57,864 bases of DNA from Streptomyces sp. B93 (GTDB taxonomy: Bacteria > Actinomycetota > Actinomycetes > Streptomycetales > Streptomycetaceae). Of this stretch, positions 1-10,143 are shown one piece after another. The DNA is taken from contig NZ_JAGPXL010000043.1 of the NCBI RefSeq assembly GCF_018070565.1, positions 1 to 57,864 of the forward strand. Direction: 5' to 3'. Both the position numbers and the translations under genes were made by a program. Under the pieces are notes generated by a model. The model made no database searches. It was not told the DNA's origin and saw only the letters and a list, made by a program, of their open reading frames with translations. Numbering within the stretch: position 1 is the first letter of the stretch; the number at the start of each line of letters is the position of its first letter.

Positions 1-611
1 GCGCCGTACAGGGCACGTTCCCGTTCCACCAGCAGCGGCATCTCCTCCGAGACGGTCACCAGGTCCCGCAACGGGTAGCGGGCCAGCACCGCGTCCACCT
101 CCGGCGTCAACGCCGCCGCCAGACGGGTGGCCACCGGCAGCGAGTCGTCGCGCAGCATCCGCACCGCGGCCAGCAGCGTCCCGCGGGCCGCCTTCTCCTT
201 GCGGGGCATCCCGGCGGCCGCCCGCTCGTACAGCTCGGCGCCCTCCTCCAGGACCAGCCCGGTGTCGATGCCCGCGGGGACCTTGATGCGGGCGGCGTGC
301 CGCCAGGTGCCGACGGGATCGCTCCACGCCTCGACGGCGAAGGTCCAGCGGCCCACCGCGTCCGGGGTCACCTCGGCGCCCCAGCGGTCGGTGCCGGGGG
401 ACAGCTCCCGCATCGGCGTCCAGGGACCGGGGCGGCCCTCGGGATTCCTCAGTACGACATTGGCGGCCACCGCGTCGTGGCCCTCGCGGAACACGGTCGC
501 GGTCACCTGGAACGTCTCGCCCGCTACTGCCTTGGCCGGGCGCCTGCCGCTCTCCACCGCCGGGTGGACGTCCCGTACCGGGATGCGGCCGATGGCCGGG
601 GTCGCGCTCAT
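1..611 (-). CDS. glgE: GlgE alpha-1,4-glucan:maltose-1-phosphate maltosyltransferase, N-terminal part
   Basis: GlgE transfers maltosyl units from maltose-1-phosphate to alpha-1,4-glucans in the cytoplasm. It is the last step of the TreS-Pep2-GlgE route from trehalose to glycogen-like glucan. Only the first 203 or so residues lie in the window. They open with MSATPAIGRMPVRDVHPAVE and continue through the N-terminal beta-sandwich (PWTPMRELSPGTDRWGAEV, WTFAVEAWSDPVGTW), which matches this family well. The ATG is at 609-611 and the gene runs off the left edge. Streptomycetes usually have treS, pep2 and glgB downstream, so these probably lie outside to the left. The nearby glgX on the other strand suggests a dedicated, possibly second, glycogen locus; that is inference. 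Confidence 0.93.
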   Translation of the reverse strand, partial: MSATPAIGRIPVRDVHPAVESGRRPAKAVAGETFQVTATVFREGHDAVAANVVLRNPEGRPGPWTPMRELSPGTDRWGAEVTPDAVGRWTFAVEAWSDPVGTWRHAARIKVPAGIDTGLVLEEGAELYERAAAGMPRKEKAARGTLLAAVRMLRDDSLPVATRLAAALTPEVDAVLARYPLRDLVTVSEEMPLLVERERALYG

Positions 612-684
612 GGGTCTCACCTCCGTCGTACTGGAAGCCGGGCACCGCGGCCCGGCTCGGGGTCCTGCACCTGCGCCGGAAGGC

Positions 685-1002
685 CTACTGCCGTCCCGCC
701 GGGGAACGCCGGACCGACGGAGGTCCCCGCCGGACCGCCACGCCCGCGCGGACGGCGACGCCCGCGCGGGTCCGCGCGTACTGTTCGTCCGAACAGGTGA
801 CGGCGGTGCCGCGCAGATACCGTTCGGCCGCGTCCGCGGCCTCCCGGGCACAGCGTTTGCCCATCAGGACGCACAACGTGTAGCCCGCGTCCTCGAAGGT
901 GGCCCGCACCGTGCGGTCGGTGGGCGCCGCGAGCATCACACGCTCCCAGGCCCGGTACTGCCGCAGCTGCCGGGCGACTTCGGATCTGGCGGGTAGCAGC
1001 AT
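685..1002 (-). CDS. DUF5133 domain protein
   Basis: This 105-residue protein belongs to a small family common in Streptomyces and usually named DUF5133. The recognisable core is MLLPARSEVARQLRQYRAW followed by a helical segment ending in AGYTLCVLMGKRCAREA, close to the family pattern in which YTLCV is the most constant part. No membrane segment or catalytic motif is visible. The ATG at 1000-1002 has GGAGG about 11 bases upstream. It sits head-to-tail 73 bases before glgE, so the two may share a transcript. The role of the family is unknown. The C-terminal 30 residues are Arg/Pro/Val rich and probably unstructured. Confidence 0.75.
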   Translation of the reverse strand: MLLPARSEVARQLRQYRAWERVMLAAPTDRTVRATFEDAGYTLCVLMGKRCAREAADAAERYLRGTAVTCSDEQYARTRAGVAVRAGVAVRRGPPSVRRSPAGRQ

Positions 1003-1302
1003 GGTGCCGTCAACCTCCGGGACTCTCGATGTGCGCGTCTCCCGACGGTCGGGCCGGTGGCCGTGCGTGGCGCGGCACGGATCCGTTTACGGCGATCGAG
1101 AGGTCTTCACTCATGGTGCACGGACGACGACCCAGCGTCTTGTTAGAGCTTCAATCACCTCATCCGTGTCTCGTGTTGCACGAATGGGCTAGCACCCCCA
1201 GTGTGGATGCTGACTCAGAAGCGATCGGTGCTCACGCTTCGTGTTCGGGGGCGACCCGCGAGGGCGAGGGAGCGAGAGCCTCGCCGGTGAGGAGCCACGA
1301 CG
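1003..1302. other. divergent intergenic region, about 300 bases
   Basis: This region separates the leftward DUF5133-glgE unit from the rightward ATPase-like-glgX unit and must hold both promoters. It is locally less GC-rich around 1130-1220. I see no clear sigma-70 or SigB-type hexamer pair on either strand. GAGGAG at about 1290-1295 is the ribosome-binding site of the gene at 1303. No small gene is evident. Confidence 0.5.
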
Positions 1303-1841
1303 ATGAAGACCGCAGTGCCCTGCTACTACCACCTCGATGTGGAAGTCAGCCCGGAACGGGTCGGACAGGTCGGCCGCATTCTGGCCGCGCACCTCCGGTA
1401 CTGGGATCTGGACACACTCATCGACCCCGTCTGCCGCAGCACCGGGCTGTTGCTGACGGCCATCGACGAGCACGCCACCGACAAGAACACCTCCGTCGAG
1501 ATGTGGTGGAACGGCCAGCACCTGATCACCGCCATCGGTGAGAACGACTGCGATCTGCGCCCCGACCAGGACCTGCGGGCCTGTCTGGAGCGCATCGCCG
1601 CCACCAGCGACGGCTGGGGCTGCTGCGCCACCGACACCGGCAGCAAGGTCATCTGGTTCTCCCAGCGGGCCCGCGCCGGGGAACGCGTGCCGCTGGTGCC
1701 CACCGCGCCCGCGCCGCGCCTGCGCGAGACCCTCCAGGTGCCCCGCGCGGTGCCCGTCGCCGCGCTCGCCGGACCCGCGAGCACGTCCGGCGGCGTACTG
1801 GACGACGAACGTCCCACCGTCGGTGCGCTGGAGGACGAGCG

Positions 1842-1845
<4 letters not shown>
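1303..1845 (+). CDS. degenerate GHKL/HATPase-like regulatory protein
   Basis: This 180-residue protein has roughly 120 residues with the spacing of the RsbW/anti-sigma type ATPase fold. A helix with AAHLRYWDLDTLIDPV is followed by LLTAIDEHATDKNTSVEM, where the family has its N box, and then a strand WWNGQHLITAIGEND. The glycine-rich ATP-lid motifs of real GHKL ATPases are not obvious, so ATP binding may be lost. The last 50 residues look disordered. ATG at 1303 follows GAGGAG. Its stop overlaps the GTG of glgX by four bases (GTGA), so the two are translationally coupled. A regulatory role next to carbon storage is inferred; function is not established. Confidence 0.65.
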
Positions 1846-3986
<2,141 letters not shown>

Positions 3987-4007
3987 CCCACGGCCCAGCC
4001 CGTCACG

Positions 4008-4043
4008 AAGGGGCCGCCGCATCCCGGGATGCGGCGGCCCCTT
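4008..4043. terminator. bidirectional terminator, perfect 36-base palindrome
   Basis: The 36 bases are a perfect palindrome centred on CCCGGG, with AAGGGG and CCCCTT at the ends. They lie between the convergent glgX stop and the VOC protein stop. A very stable hairpin forms on either strand, as expected for an intrinsic terminator serving both genes. Confidence 0.85.
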
Positions 4044-4058
4044 GCGGCTCCCCACCGG

Positions 4059-4862
4059 TCAGCGGGTACGGCGCGAGGTCACCGTGAACTGGGCGCCGTC
4101 GGGGTCCCGCAGGACGGCCTCCTCCGGGCTCTCCCGCAGCACACTGCCGCCGTGCAGCTCGGCGGCGCGGGCGCAGGCGGTCACGTCGGAGACCGCGAAG
4201 TGGACCTGCCAGTGCGGCCGGATCGTCGGGTCCGGGGCCGACTCCACCGCCCCCGACTCGATCCGGGCCACGATGTCGCCGCCGCTGCGCAGGACGACCT
4301 CGTCGCCCTCGTAGTCCACCTCGCAGCCGCCCGGCTTGCCCGACGCCCAGTCGAGGACCTGGCCGTAGAAGATGGCCGAGTCGAAGGCGTCCCGGGTGTG
4401 CAGCCGGACGAAGGCGGGGGCCGCGCGGCGCCAGCTCTCCCAGTTGCTGGGCAGGTCGCCCTCCCAGATGCCGAAGGTTGCCCCGTCGCGGTCGGCGAGC
4501 AGCGCCCCGCGCCCCGGCTGGAAGGAGATCGGCCCGACCGCCGTCGTACCGCCGCGCTCCTGCACCCGGGCCACCGCGACGTCCGCGCTGGCCACCGCGA
4601 AGTACGGGGTCCAGGCCACCGCCATCTGCCACATTCCGGCCATCGCGGCGATCCCCGCGACGGGCGCGCCGTCGGCCAGTGCCACCCGGAAGCGCTCGCC
4701 GAGCCGGGCACCGCGCCACGTCCAGCCCAGCACCGCCCCGTAGAACTCCTCCGTCGCCTTCAGGTCCCGGCTGGTCAGGCTCACCCAGCAGGGCGCACCG
4801 GACACGGAGTGTGTGGTGACGGCCTCCGTGGTGCCCGCGGCGGGTGTGGTGTCGTGGTTCAT
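4059..4862 (-). CDS. VOC (glyoxalase/bleomycin-resistance fold) family protein
   Basis: This 267-residue protein has two vicinal-oxygen-chelate half domains. The first begins at CWVSLTSRDLKATEEFYGAVLGW and contains TPYFAVASADVAVARVQERGG; the second contains AFDSAIFYGQVLDWASG and ends with VLRDPDGAQFTV. This tandem arrangement is typical of cytoplasmic VOC proteins of unknown substrate that are frequent in Streptomyces. The metal ligands are not clearly conserved, so enzymatic activity cannot be assigned. ATG 4860-4862 has AGGAC upstream. It is transcribed alone, convergent with glgX and divergent from the ANTAR gene. Confidence 0.85.
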   Translation of the reverse strand: MNHDTTPAAGTTEAVTTHSVSGAPCWVSLTSRDLKATEEFYGAVLGWTWRGARLGERFRVALADGAPVAGIAAMAGMWQMAVAWTPYFAVASADVAVARVQERGGTTAVGPISFQPGRGALLADRDGATFGIWEGDLPSNWESWRRAAPAFVRLHTRDAFDSAIFYGQVLDWASGKPGGCEVDYEGDEVVLRSGGDIVARIESGAVESAPDPTIRPHWQVHFAVSDVTACARAAELHGGSVLRESPEEAVLRDPDGAQFTVTSRRTR

Positions 4863-4987
4863 GGCAGTCGTCCTGCTCTCCTCGTCCGGTGTGCCACCGG
4901 TCTCCCCTCAGTGTCCAACCGGAACCCGTGCGGGCGCCTGTCGAGTACCCCGGTGGCGGGGAGCACTCCCCGTGGCACGATGGACGC

Positions 4988-5320
4988 GTGGCAACACCAC
5001 GGAACCCCTCAGACGACGACGCGGACCGTGTCTTCCAGCTCCAGGAGCAGGTGGATCAGCTCAAGGAGGCGGTCACGTCGCACGCCGTCGTGGACCAGGC
5101 GATCGGGATGGTGGTCGCCCTCGGGCGGGTGTCGCCCGACCAGGGGTGGGCGGTGCTGAAGGAGGTCTCCCAGCACACCAACATCAAGCTCCGCAACGTC
5201 GCGGAACTGATCCTGGTCTGGGGACGCAGCGGCAGCATCCCCCCGGAGATCCGCGCCGAGCTGGAGGACGCGCTCGACCGGCACGGCCCGACCCAGATCC
5301 CGGGTTCCAGCCTCGACTGA
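4988..5320 (+). CDS. ANTAR domain protein
   Basis: This 110-residue protein has a short coiled-coil (VFQLQEQVDQLKEAV) followed by an ANTAR domain at about residues 30-85. The domain core is AVVDQAIGMVVALGRVSPDQG then VLKEVSQHTNIKLRNVAELI, the helical arrangement that binds paired RNA hairpins. ANTAR proteins act as transcription antiterminators. Here there is no sensor domain, so control must come from a partner. GTG 4988 is chosen because the family begins just before the coiled-coil. The gene is convergent with the sigma factor gene, only 12 bases apart, and may belong to the same stress circuit. The target RNA is unknown. Confidence 0.85.
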   Translation: MATPRNPSDDDADRVFQLQEQVDQLKEAVTSHAVVDQAIGMVVALGRVSPDQGWAVLKEVSQHTNIKLRNVAELILVWGRSGSIPPEIRAELEDALDRHGPTQIPGSSLD

Positions 5321-5332
5321 CCCGCCTTTCGG

Positions 5333-6133
5333 TCAGCCCTTCTCGGCGAGCAGTTCCTCGCGCAGCCGGGCGAAGCAGCCGCTGAGCAGCCGCGAGACGT
5401 GCATCTGGGAGATGCCGAGGTGCTCGGCGATCCCGCTCTGTGTCATGCCCTGGAAGAACCGCAGGTAGAGGATGGTGCGTTCGCGCTCCGGCAGGGTCTC
5501 CAGACAGGGGCGCACCGCCACCCGGTCCACGACGACGTCGTAGCGCGGGTCGGGGCCGCCGATCGCGTCCCCGAGGGCGTAGCCGTCGGTGCCGGGCATC
5601 TCCGCCTCCAGCGACAGCGCGGAGAAGCAGTCCAGCGCCTCCATGCCGGCGCGCACCTCGTCCTCGGTCAGCCGCGCGTGCTCGGCGATCTCCCCGGTGG
5701 TCGGCGCCCGCCCCGGTGTGGTCTGCGCCAGTTCCTTCGCGGAGCGGCGCACCCGGTTGCGCAGGTCCTGGACCCGGCGCGGGACGTGCAGCGTCCACAT
5801 GTGGTCCCGGAAGTGGCGCTTGATCTCGCCGGTGACGGTCGGCACGGCGTACGCCTCGAAGGCCCGGCCGCGGCCGGGGTCGTAGTGGTCGACGGCCTTG
5901 ACCAGGCCGAGGGCGGCCACCTGGTAGAGGTCCTCCAGCGCCTCGCCGCGACCGCGGAAGCGGACGGCGATCCGCTCCGCCATGGGGAGCCAGGCCCTGA
6001 CCACCTCGTCGCGCAGGGCCCTGCGCTCGGGGCCGTCGGGGAGCCGCTGGAGCCGCTCGAAGTCTTCGGCGGTGTCGGGGGCGTCGTCGTGCGGGTGCTG
6101 CCGCGTACTGGTGGCTGCGCGCATACTGCGCAC
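5333..6133 (-). CDS. RNA polymerase sigma factor of the SigB/SigF/SigG family
   Basis: A 266-residue group 3 sigma factor. Region 2 includes EALEDLYQVAALGLVKAVDHYDP and FEAYAVPTVTGEIKRHFRD. Region 3 includes WTLHVPRRVQDLRNRVRRS. Region 4 ends with a helix-turn-helix (MTQSGIAEHLGISQMHVSRL). These are the hallmarks of the Streptomyces stress/differentiation sigma factors that read GNNTN(14-16)GGGTA promoters and are held by RsbW-type anti-sigma factors. Proximity to glgX and an ANTAR gene makes the paralogue called SigG in S. coelicolor the likeliest match, but I cannot prove that from sequence alone. No anti-sigma gene is adjacent; the degenerate ATPase at 1303 lacks the needed motifs. ATG 6131-6133 follows GAGGTGTGC. 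Confidence 0.93.
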   Translation of the reverse strand: MRSMRAATSTRQHPHDDAPDTAEDFERLQRLPDGPERRALRDEVVRAWLPMAERIAVRFRGRGEALEDLYQVAALGLVKAVDHYDPGRGRAFEAYAVPTVTGEIKRHFRDHMWTLHVPRRVQDLRNRVRRSAKELAQTTPGRAPTTGEIAEHARLTEDEVRAGMEALDCFSALSLEAEMPGTDGYALGDAIGGPDPRYDVVVDRVAVRPCLETLPERERTILYLRFFQGMTQSGIAEHLGISQMHVSRLLSGCFARLREELLAEKG

Positions 6134-6424
6134 ACCTCCTCAGCAGTGCCGGGTGGACGGACACCGTGGGAAGGGGCGGCTCGGGACGGGGGTCCGGGAC
6201 ACCGTTCCCACGGACGTGCCTCCTGTCCGAAGCACTGATGTGCCCTTTCCCGGCCAAGCGCACGATGAAACAAATCACCAGAAATGGTGACATCTAGTAC
6301 CGGCGGGGTCGCGATGGGTGGGGCGCACGGTCCACGGACCGCTCCCGCCGACCGCGGACGTGATGTGCGGCACGCCCGCCCCCGGGCCGCCGTGCCTCCA
6401 CGGACGATTCCCGCAGCGCAGAGC

Positions 6425-6439
6425 TTGATCAGTGATCAA
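6425..6439. promoter_or_regulatory. perfect 15-base palindrome, probable operator
   Basis: TTGATCAGTGATCAA is a perfect palindrome with a one-base centre. A further TGATCA lies at about 6454-6459. It is about 40 bases upstream of the -35 of the putative promoter at 6477, a normal position for a regulator site. The binding protein is unknown. Confidence 0.55.
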
Positions 6440-6476
6440 CGCCGGGAATTCGCTGATCACGGCGCATTTCGCGCAT

Positions 6477-6506
6477 TTGACAGTGCGCCGAACCCCTGGA
6501 TAGGAA
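6477..6506 (+). promoter_or_regulatory. sigma-70-type (HrdB-like) promoter
   Basis: TTGACA at 6477-6482 and TAGGAA at 6501-6506 are separated by 18 bases. The expected start of transcription is about 20 bases before the GTG at 6534, leaving room for the GAGAGG ribosome-binding site. Confidence 0.55.
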
Positions 6507-6533
6507 GCAGCGTCCGGAGTCGAGAGGTGCAGC

Positions 6534-7055
6534 GTGTACGAGCCGAACGTGGTCGGTGACTGGCAGGAGTACGACGAGCATGCCGGTCTGCGCGTCCGCG
6601 TCCACCGTATGGAGCGGTCCGAGCCGCCCCGGGGACGTGACGACGCCGCCGAGGGGCTCACGTACTTCTGTCTCCGGGTGACCGTCGAGAACCGCGGCAC
6701 CCGGCGCTTCGGCATCCATCTGGAGGACGGTCAGTTCGACGTGCGCGTCGGCCCCGACGGGGAGAGCGCCTTCGTCGACTGGCGCAACTCGCAGTTCATC
6801 GAGGGCTACGACGTCTACCCGCTGCGCCGGGCCACCGCGGTGCTCTACGGCGCCGCACCGGAGGCCGCGCTGAGCCGGGTGGACGTGCAGATCCAGCTGC
6901 GGGTCGACGAGGAGTGGACCGAGCGCGCGCTGTGGTCGGGCGGCGTCGGCCTGGACGAGCAGACCGGCTGCGCCACGCCCGGCGCGGTCCGCGAGGGCCT
7001 CGCCCGGCAGATCAGCAACTTCCTGCGGGAGCAGGCGGAGGAGGGCACCGCCTGA
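6534..7055 (+). CDS. conserved hypothetical protein
   Basis: A 173-residue soluble protein that I do not recognise by function. It opens MYEPNVVGDWQEYDEHAG and has a beta-rich middle (TYFCLRVTVENRGTRRFGIHLED, FDVRVGPDG, SRVDVQIQLRVDEEW). This is the strand pattern of immunoglobulin-like or DUF4352-like folds, without a signal peptide or lipobox. The C-terminus is helical (GLARQISNFLREQAEEG). GTG 6534 has GAGAGG six bases upstream. It has its own promoter and palindromic operator and is convergent with hemC. The beta-sandwich assignment is inference only. Confidence 0.7.
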   Translation: MYEPNVVGDWQEYDEHAGLRVRVHRMERSEPPRGRDDAAEGLTYFCLRVTVENRGTRRFGIHLEDGQFDVRVGPDGESAFVDWRNSQFIEGYDVYPLRRATAVLYGAAPEAALSRVDVQIQLRVDEEWTERALWSGGVGLDEQTGCATPGAVREGLARQISNFLREQAEEGTA

Positions 7056-7073
7056 GCGTTGCGGTACCGGGCG

Positions 7074-8009
7074 TCAGTGCGGGATGCCGTCGATGATCTC
7101 GCGGGCGCCCTGCCGCAGCAGCGACACCGCGACCGAGGTGCCGAGGGTGGCCGGGTCCAGGCGCCCCGCCCACTCGTGGGCGTTCAGCCGGGTCTTGCCG
7201 TCCGGGGTGAACACACAGGCCCGCAAGGACAGTTCGCCGCCGGGACCGACCTGGGCGTACCCGGCGATGGGGCTGTTGCAGTGCCCCTGGAGGACGTGCA
7301 GGAACATCCGTTCGGCGGTGGCCTCCCGGTGGGTGTCCGGATCGCCGAGCGCGCTGATCGCCTCGATGAGGCCGGTGTCGCCCTCGCGGCACTGGAGCGC
7401 CAGGACGCCCGCGCCGATCGGCGGCATCATCGTCTCCGTCGACAGCGCCTCACTGATCACGTCGGCGCGCCCGATCCGCTCCAGGCCGGACACCGCCAGC
7501 AGCAGCGCGTCGGCCTCCCCGGCGGCCAGCTTGGCCAGGCGCCGGTTGGCGTTGCCGCGGAAGGGCACGCAGCGCAGGTGCGGGTGGGAGGCGGCGAGCT
7601 GGGCGACGCGGCGCACCGAGGAGGTGCCGATGCGGGTCCCCGCGGGGAGTTCGTCGAGGGTGAGCCCGTCCGGGTGCACCAGGGCGTCGCGGATGTCGTC
7701 GCGGGCGAGGAACGCCGCGAACACCGTGCCGGCGGGCAGCGGCCGGTCGGCGGGGACGTCCTTGACGCAGTGCACCGCCAGGTCGGCCGCACCGGCGAGC
7801 AGTGCCGCGTCGACCTCCTTGGTGAACGCGCCCTTGCCCTCGACCTGCGACAGATCGCCCAGCCACTTGTCGCCGGTGGTCTTCACCGGGACGACCTCGG
7901 TGCGCACACCGGGATGGAGGGCGGTCAACTCGGCGCGTACGCGCTCGACCTGGGCGAGGGCCATGGGCGAGTCGCGGGAGACGATGCGGATCAGCTCGGG
8001 AACCGGCAT
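7074..8009 (-). CDS. hemC: hydroxymethylbilane synthase (porphobilinogen deaminase) paralogue
   Basis: HemC condenses four porphobilinogens to hydroxymethylbilane in tetrapyrrole synthesis. The 311-residue length is normal. Key features are present: the catalytic Asp in VHCVKDVPADRP, Arg-rich substrate-binding stretches (IGTSSVRRVAQL, FRGNANRRLAKL), and the dipyrromethane-attachment Cys in LQGHCNSPIAGYA. The usual motif around that Cys is GGCxxP; here it is GHCNSP, a divergent form. The N-terminus is also unusual, IRIVSRDSPMAL rather than the common RLGTRxSxLA. No other heme gene is nearby, so this is probably a second, specialised copy. ATG 8007-8009 is chosen by family alignment. Confidence 0.88.
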   Translation of the reverse strand: MPVPELIRIVSRDSPMALAQVERVRAELTALHPGVRTEVVPVKTTGDKWLGDLSQVEGKGAFTKEVDAALLAGAADLAVHCVKDVPADRPLPAGTVFAAFLARDDIRDALVHPDGLTLDELPAGTRIGTSSVRRVAQLAASHPHLRCVPFRGNANRRLAKLAAGEADALLLAVSGLERIGRADVISEALSTETMMPPIGAGVLALQCREGDTGLIEAISALGDPDTHREATAERMFLHVLQGHCNSPIAGYAQVGPGGELSLRACVFTPDGKTRLNAHEWAGRLDPATLGTSVAVSLLRQGAREIIDGIPH

Positions 8010-8107
8010 GCGGGACACGATAGACCCATCGGGACCCGCCCGGCCCCAGGGTCCCACCCCGGGGCGCAAGGGTGCCCCTGCCCCGGGGGTGGGATCCGGC
8101 CAGTGGC

Positions 8108-8881
8108 TCAGGCGTTGGGGTCGAACGGTATGCCTGACGGCTTCGCGGACGCGAGGTGCGAGTTGAAGCTGCCGTCCTTCAGGCCGAAGTGGGCGCTGCC
8201 GAAGTCGTAGGAGACCAGCTTCTCCCGCACGCCCGCCGGGTAGCCGTTCCAGCCCACCAGCGGCGGGTACTGCCAGGTGCCCTTGTGGTTCTCCGGCGGC
8301 TCGTCGTTGGAGTTGGCCGCGCGGAAGCAGTGCGTGCTGATGCCGTCCTTGTGGTAGACGATCTTCGGGTGGGTGCCGTCCCAGCGGATCTGCGACCGGT
8401 TGTGCACGGTGAACGAGCCGTGGTTGGAGGTCGACACGTACTCGGCCACGCCGTTTCGCACCCACACCACGACGTGCTCCCAGTCGTGCCGGTGCCCGCC
8501 GAGGCTGGTGCCGGGCAGCGCCTGGTCCTTCTCGAAGTAGGAGGCGTACACGTACGCGCACCAGTCGTTGTTGCACTTGTAGCGCGAGTAGCCGTTGGTG
8601 TTGTCCAGGTCGGAGGCGTCCCGGCAGGAGCCGTTGAGGGCGCCGGTCGGGTTGAGGCCGGTGTTCACGGTGCCGTCGGCGCTGATGGCGGGGGTGGCGT
8701 AGCAGCCGTCGGTGTCGTAGTCGTAGGCGGGCTGGAAGGTCCGCTCCGCCGCCTCCGCGTTGGCGGGCAGCGCCGGGGGCGGGGCGGCGAAGGCGACGGC
8801 GGGGAAGGCGATGACGAGGGCGGCGGCACCGCCGAGCCCGGTGAGCCATCTGCGTCGGAGAAGAGCGGACTTCAGGGACAC
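8108..8881 (-). CDS. secreted NEP1-like (NPP1/NLP) protein
   Basis: A 257-residue secreted protein. A signal peptide (basic start, hydrophobic residues 13-32, cleavage near AFAAP) precedes an NPP1 domain. The diagnostic heptapeptide GHRHDWE is intact at about residues 129-135, and four or more cysteines (C60, C86, C103, C108) could form disulfides. In microbial plant associates, NLPs bind sphingolipids of plant membranes, with the metal held in the GHRHDWE pocket; many are cytolytic, some are not. GTG 8879-8881 has a strong AGGAGG. It is monocistronic. A role in plant or organic-matter interaction is inference. Confidence 0.92.
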   Translation of the reverse strand: MSLKSALLRRRWLTGLGGAAALVIAFPAVAFAAPPPALPANAEAAERTFQPAYDYDTDGCYATPAISADGTVNTGLNPTGALNGSCRDASDLDNTNGYSRYKCNNDWCAYVYASYFEKDQALPGTSLGGHRHDWEHVVVWVRNGVAEYVSTSNHGSFTVHNRSQIRWDGTHPKIVYHKDGISTHCFRAANSNDEPPENHKGTWQYPPLVGWNGYPAGVREKLVSYDFGSAHFGLKDGSFNSHLASAKPSGIPFDPNA

Positions 8882-9045
8882 TGTGTCCTCCTCAGGACCC
8901 GGTGCAGCCCAACGGCTGTGGGGGGATGGGGAGTTCAGCTTCGCCGATCTTCACTCGCGGGCCAAGGGGGCACGGGCGTACCGGTGGTTAAGCGCAGCCC
9001 AATACTTCGCAGCTCCACAGTGTGCGAGGACTGGTTGACGGTACG

Positions 9046-10026
9046 TCAGACCAGATCGTCGGGAATGTCCGCCGCCGACTCCTCCGGCGCGAGGTCCGGG
9101 CGCAGCCGAAGCCACGACGGCTGCCGCAGCATCCCCGCCCGGGTACGGGTGCTGAAACGGACCTCACCGACCAGCCGGGGCCGCACCCAGTGCGCCCCCG
9201 GCACCTTCGGAACCGGGTCGAAGGGGCATACGGCGCTCTCGTCGGCCCGCAGCAGCGCCGCCAGCTCGGTCCGCTCGGAGTCGCTCCAGCCGGTGCCCAC
9301 CCCGCCGACGTAGCGCAGCCGTCCCGCAGCACGCTGGCCCAGCAGCAGGGCGCCGGGCAGGCCCGCGAGGCGCCCCTTGCCGGGCAGCCAGCCGCCGACG
9401 ACGACATCGACGGCCCGCATGTTGCGGATCTTGATCCAGGCCCGCGAGCGCATCCCCGGCTCGTACACCGAGTCCAGACGCTTGCAGACCAGCCCCTCAA
9501 GGCCGTGCTCACGGGTGGCGCGCAGCGCCGCCTCGCCGTGCCCGGTGATCGCCGCCGGGGTCGACCAGAACGGCCCCGCGAGACCGAGGCCCGTCAGCGC
9601 CTCCCGGCGCCGGGTGTACGGCTCCCGCAGCAGCGAGTCCCCGGCCAGGTGCAGCACGTCGAACAGCACCAGGTGCACGGGCACCTCGGCCGCCATGCGC
9701 GCCGCCCGCCCCGGCGCGTGCGCCAGCCCCATCCGGGACTGGAGCCGCTGGAAGTCGCCGCGCCCCCGCTCGTCCGGCGCGATCACCTCGCCGTCCAGCA
9801 CCGCCGCCGTCGCGCCGAGCGCGTCACCGAGCGGGCGCAGCTCCGGGTAGGCGGCGGTGATGTCCTCCCCGGACCGGGCGCGCAGCACCAGGGTGCCGTC
9901 CCCGGCGAGGTACCCGATCACCCGCTGGCCGTCCTGCTTGGTCTCGTACGCCCACCGCGCGTCCTGGGCGGCGGGCGGCAGGGTGCCGGGCGTGGCGAGC
10001 ATGGGCGCGATCAACGGCAGGGTCAC
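9046..10026 (-). CDS. ATP-dependent DNA ligase (LigD ligase-domain type)
   Basis: A 326-residue ligase made of the nucleotidyltransferase and OB-fold domains only. The adenylated Lys is in motif I, YETKQDGQR (K near residue 30 from the chosen start). Later motifs include AAVLDGEVIAPDE (III), LVLFDVLHLAG (IIIa), LEGLVCKRLDSVYEPG (IV) and AWIKIRN (V). It seals nicks using ATP and resembles the ligase module of LigD used in non-homologous end joining. The polymerase and phosphoesterase modules are absent; a separate phosphoesterase lies at 15263. GTG 10024-10026 is preferred because GAGGT lies just upstream; an in-frame GTG at 10044 is the alternative. No Ku gene is in the window. Confidence 0.92.
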   Translation of the reverse strand: MTLPLIAPMLATPGTLPPAAQDARWAYETKQDGQRVIGYLAGDGTLVLRARSGEDITAAYPELRPLGDALGATAAVLDGEVIAPDERGRGDFQRLQSRMGLAHAPGRAARMAAEVPVHLVLFDVLHLAGDSLLREPYTRRREALTGLGLAGPFWSTPAAITGHGEAALRATREHGLEGLVCKRLDSVYEPGMRSRAWIKIRNMRAVDVVVGGWLPGKGRLAGLPGALLLGQRAAGRLRYVGGVGTGWSDSERTELAALLRADESAVCPFDPVPKVPGAHWVRPRLVGEVRFSTRTRAGMLRQPSWLRLRPDLAPEESAADIPDDLV

Positions 10027-10143
10027 GGCTGAAGACCTCGACACCCGGGCCCGCCGTCACGCGGTCCGACCACGCCTTTCCCCCCAACGTGGGACGGAGG
10101 CGGGTCAGGGGGAGATAGTTGAGTTAGGCAATGACATGGTGAA

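Larger units (their letters stand above)
6134..6533. other. divergent intergenic region, 400 bases
   Basis: The region separates the sigma factor gene from the rightward conserved gene. It has an AT-richer stretch at 6255-6300 that probably carries the sigma factor promoter, and a second one at 6420-6510 with a palindrome and a sigma-70-like promoter, listed separately. No additional gene is seen. Confidence 0.6.

Noticed and set aside
6240..6290. SigB-type autoregulatory promoter for the sigma factor (GTTTC-N15-GGGAAA on the minus strand)
   Set aside because: The -10 lacks the GGGTA core, so the match is too weak to list.
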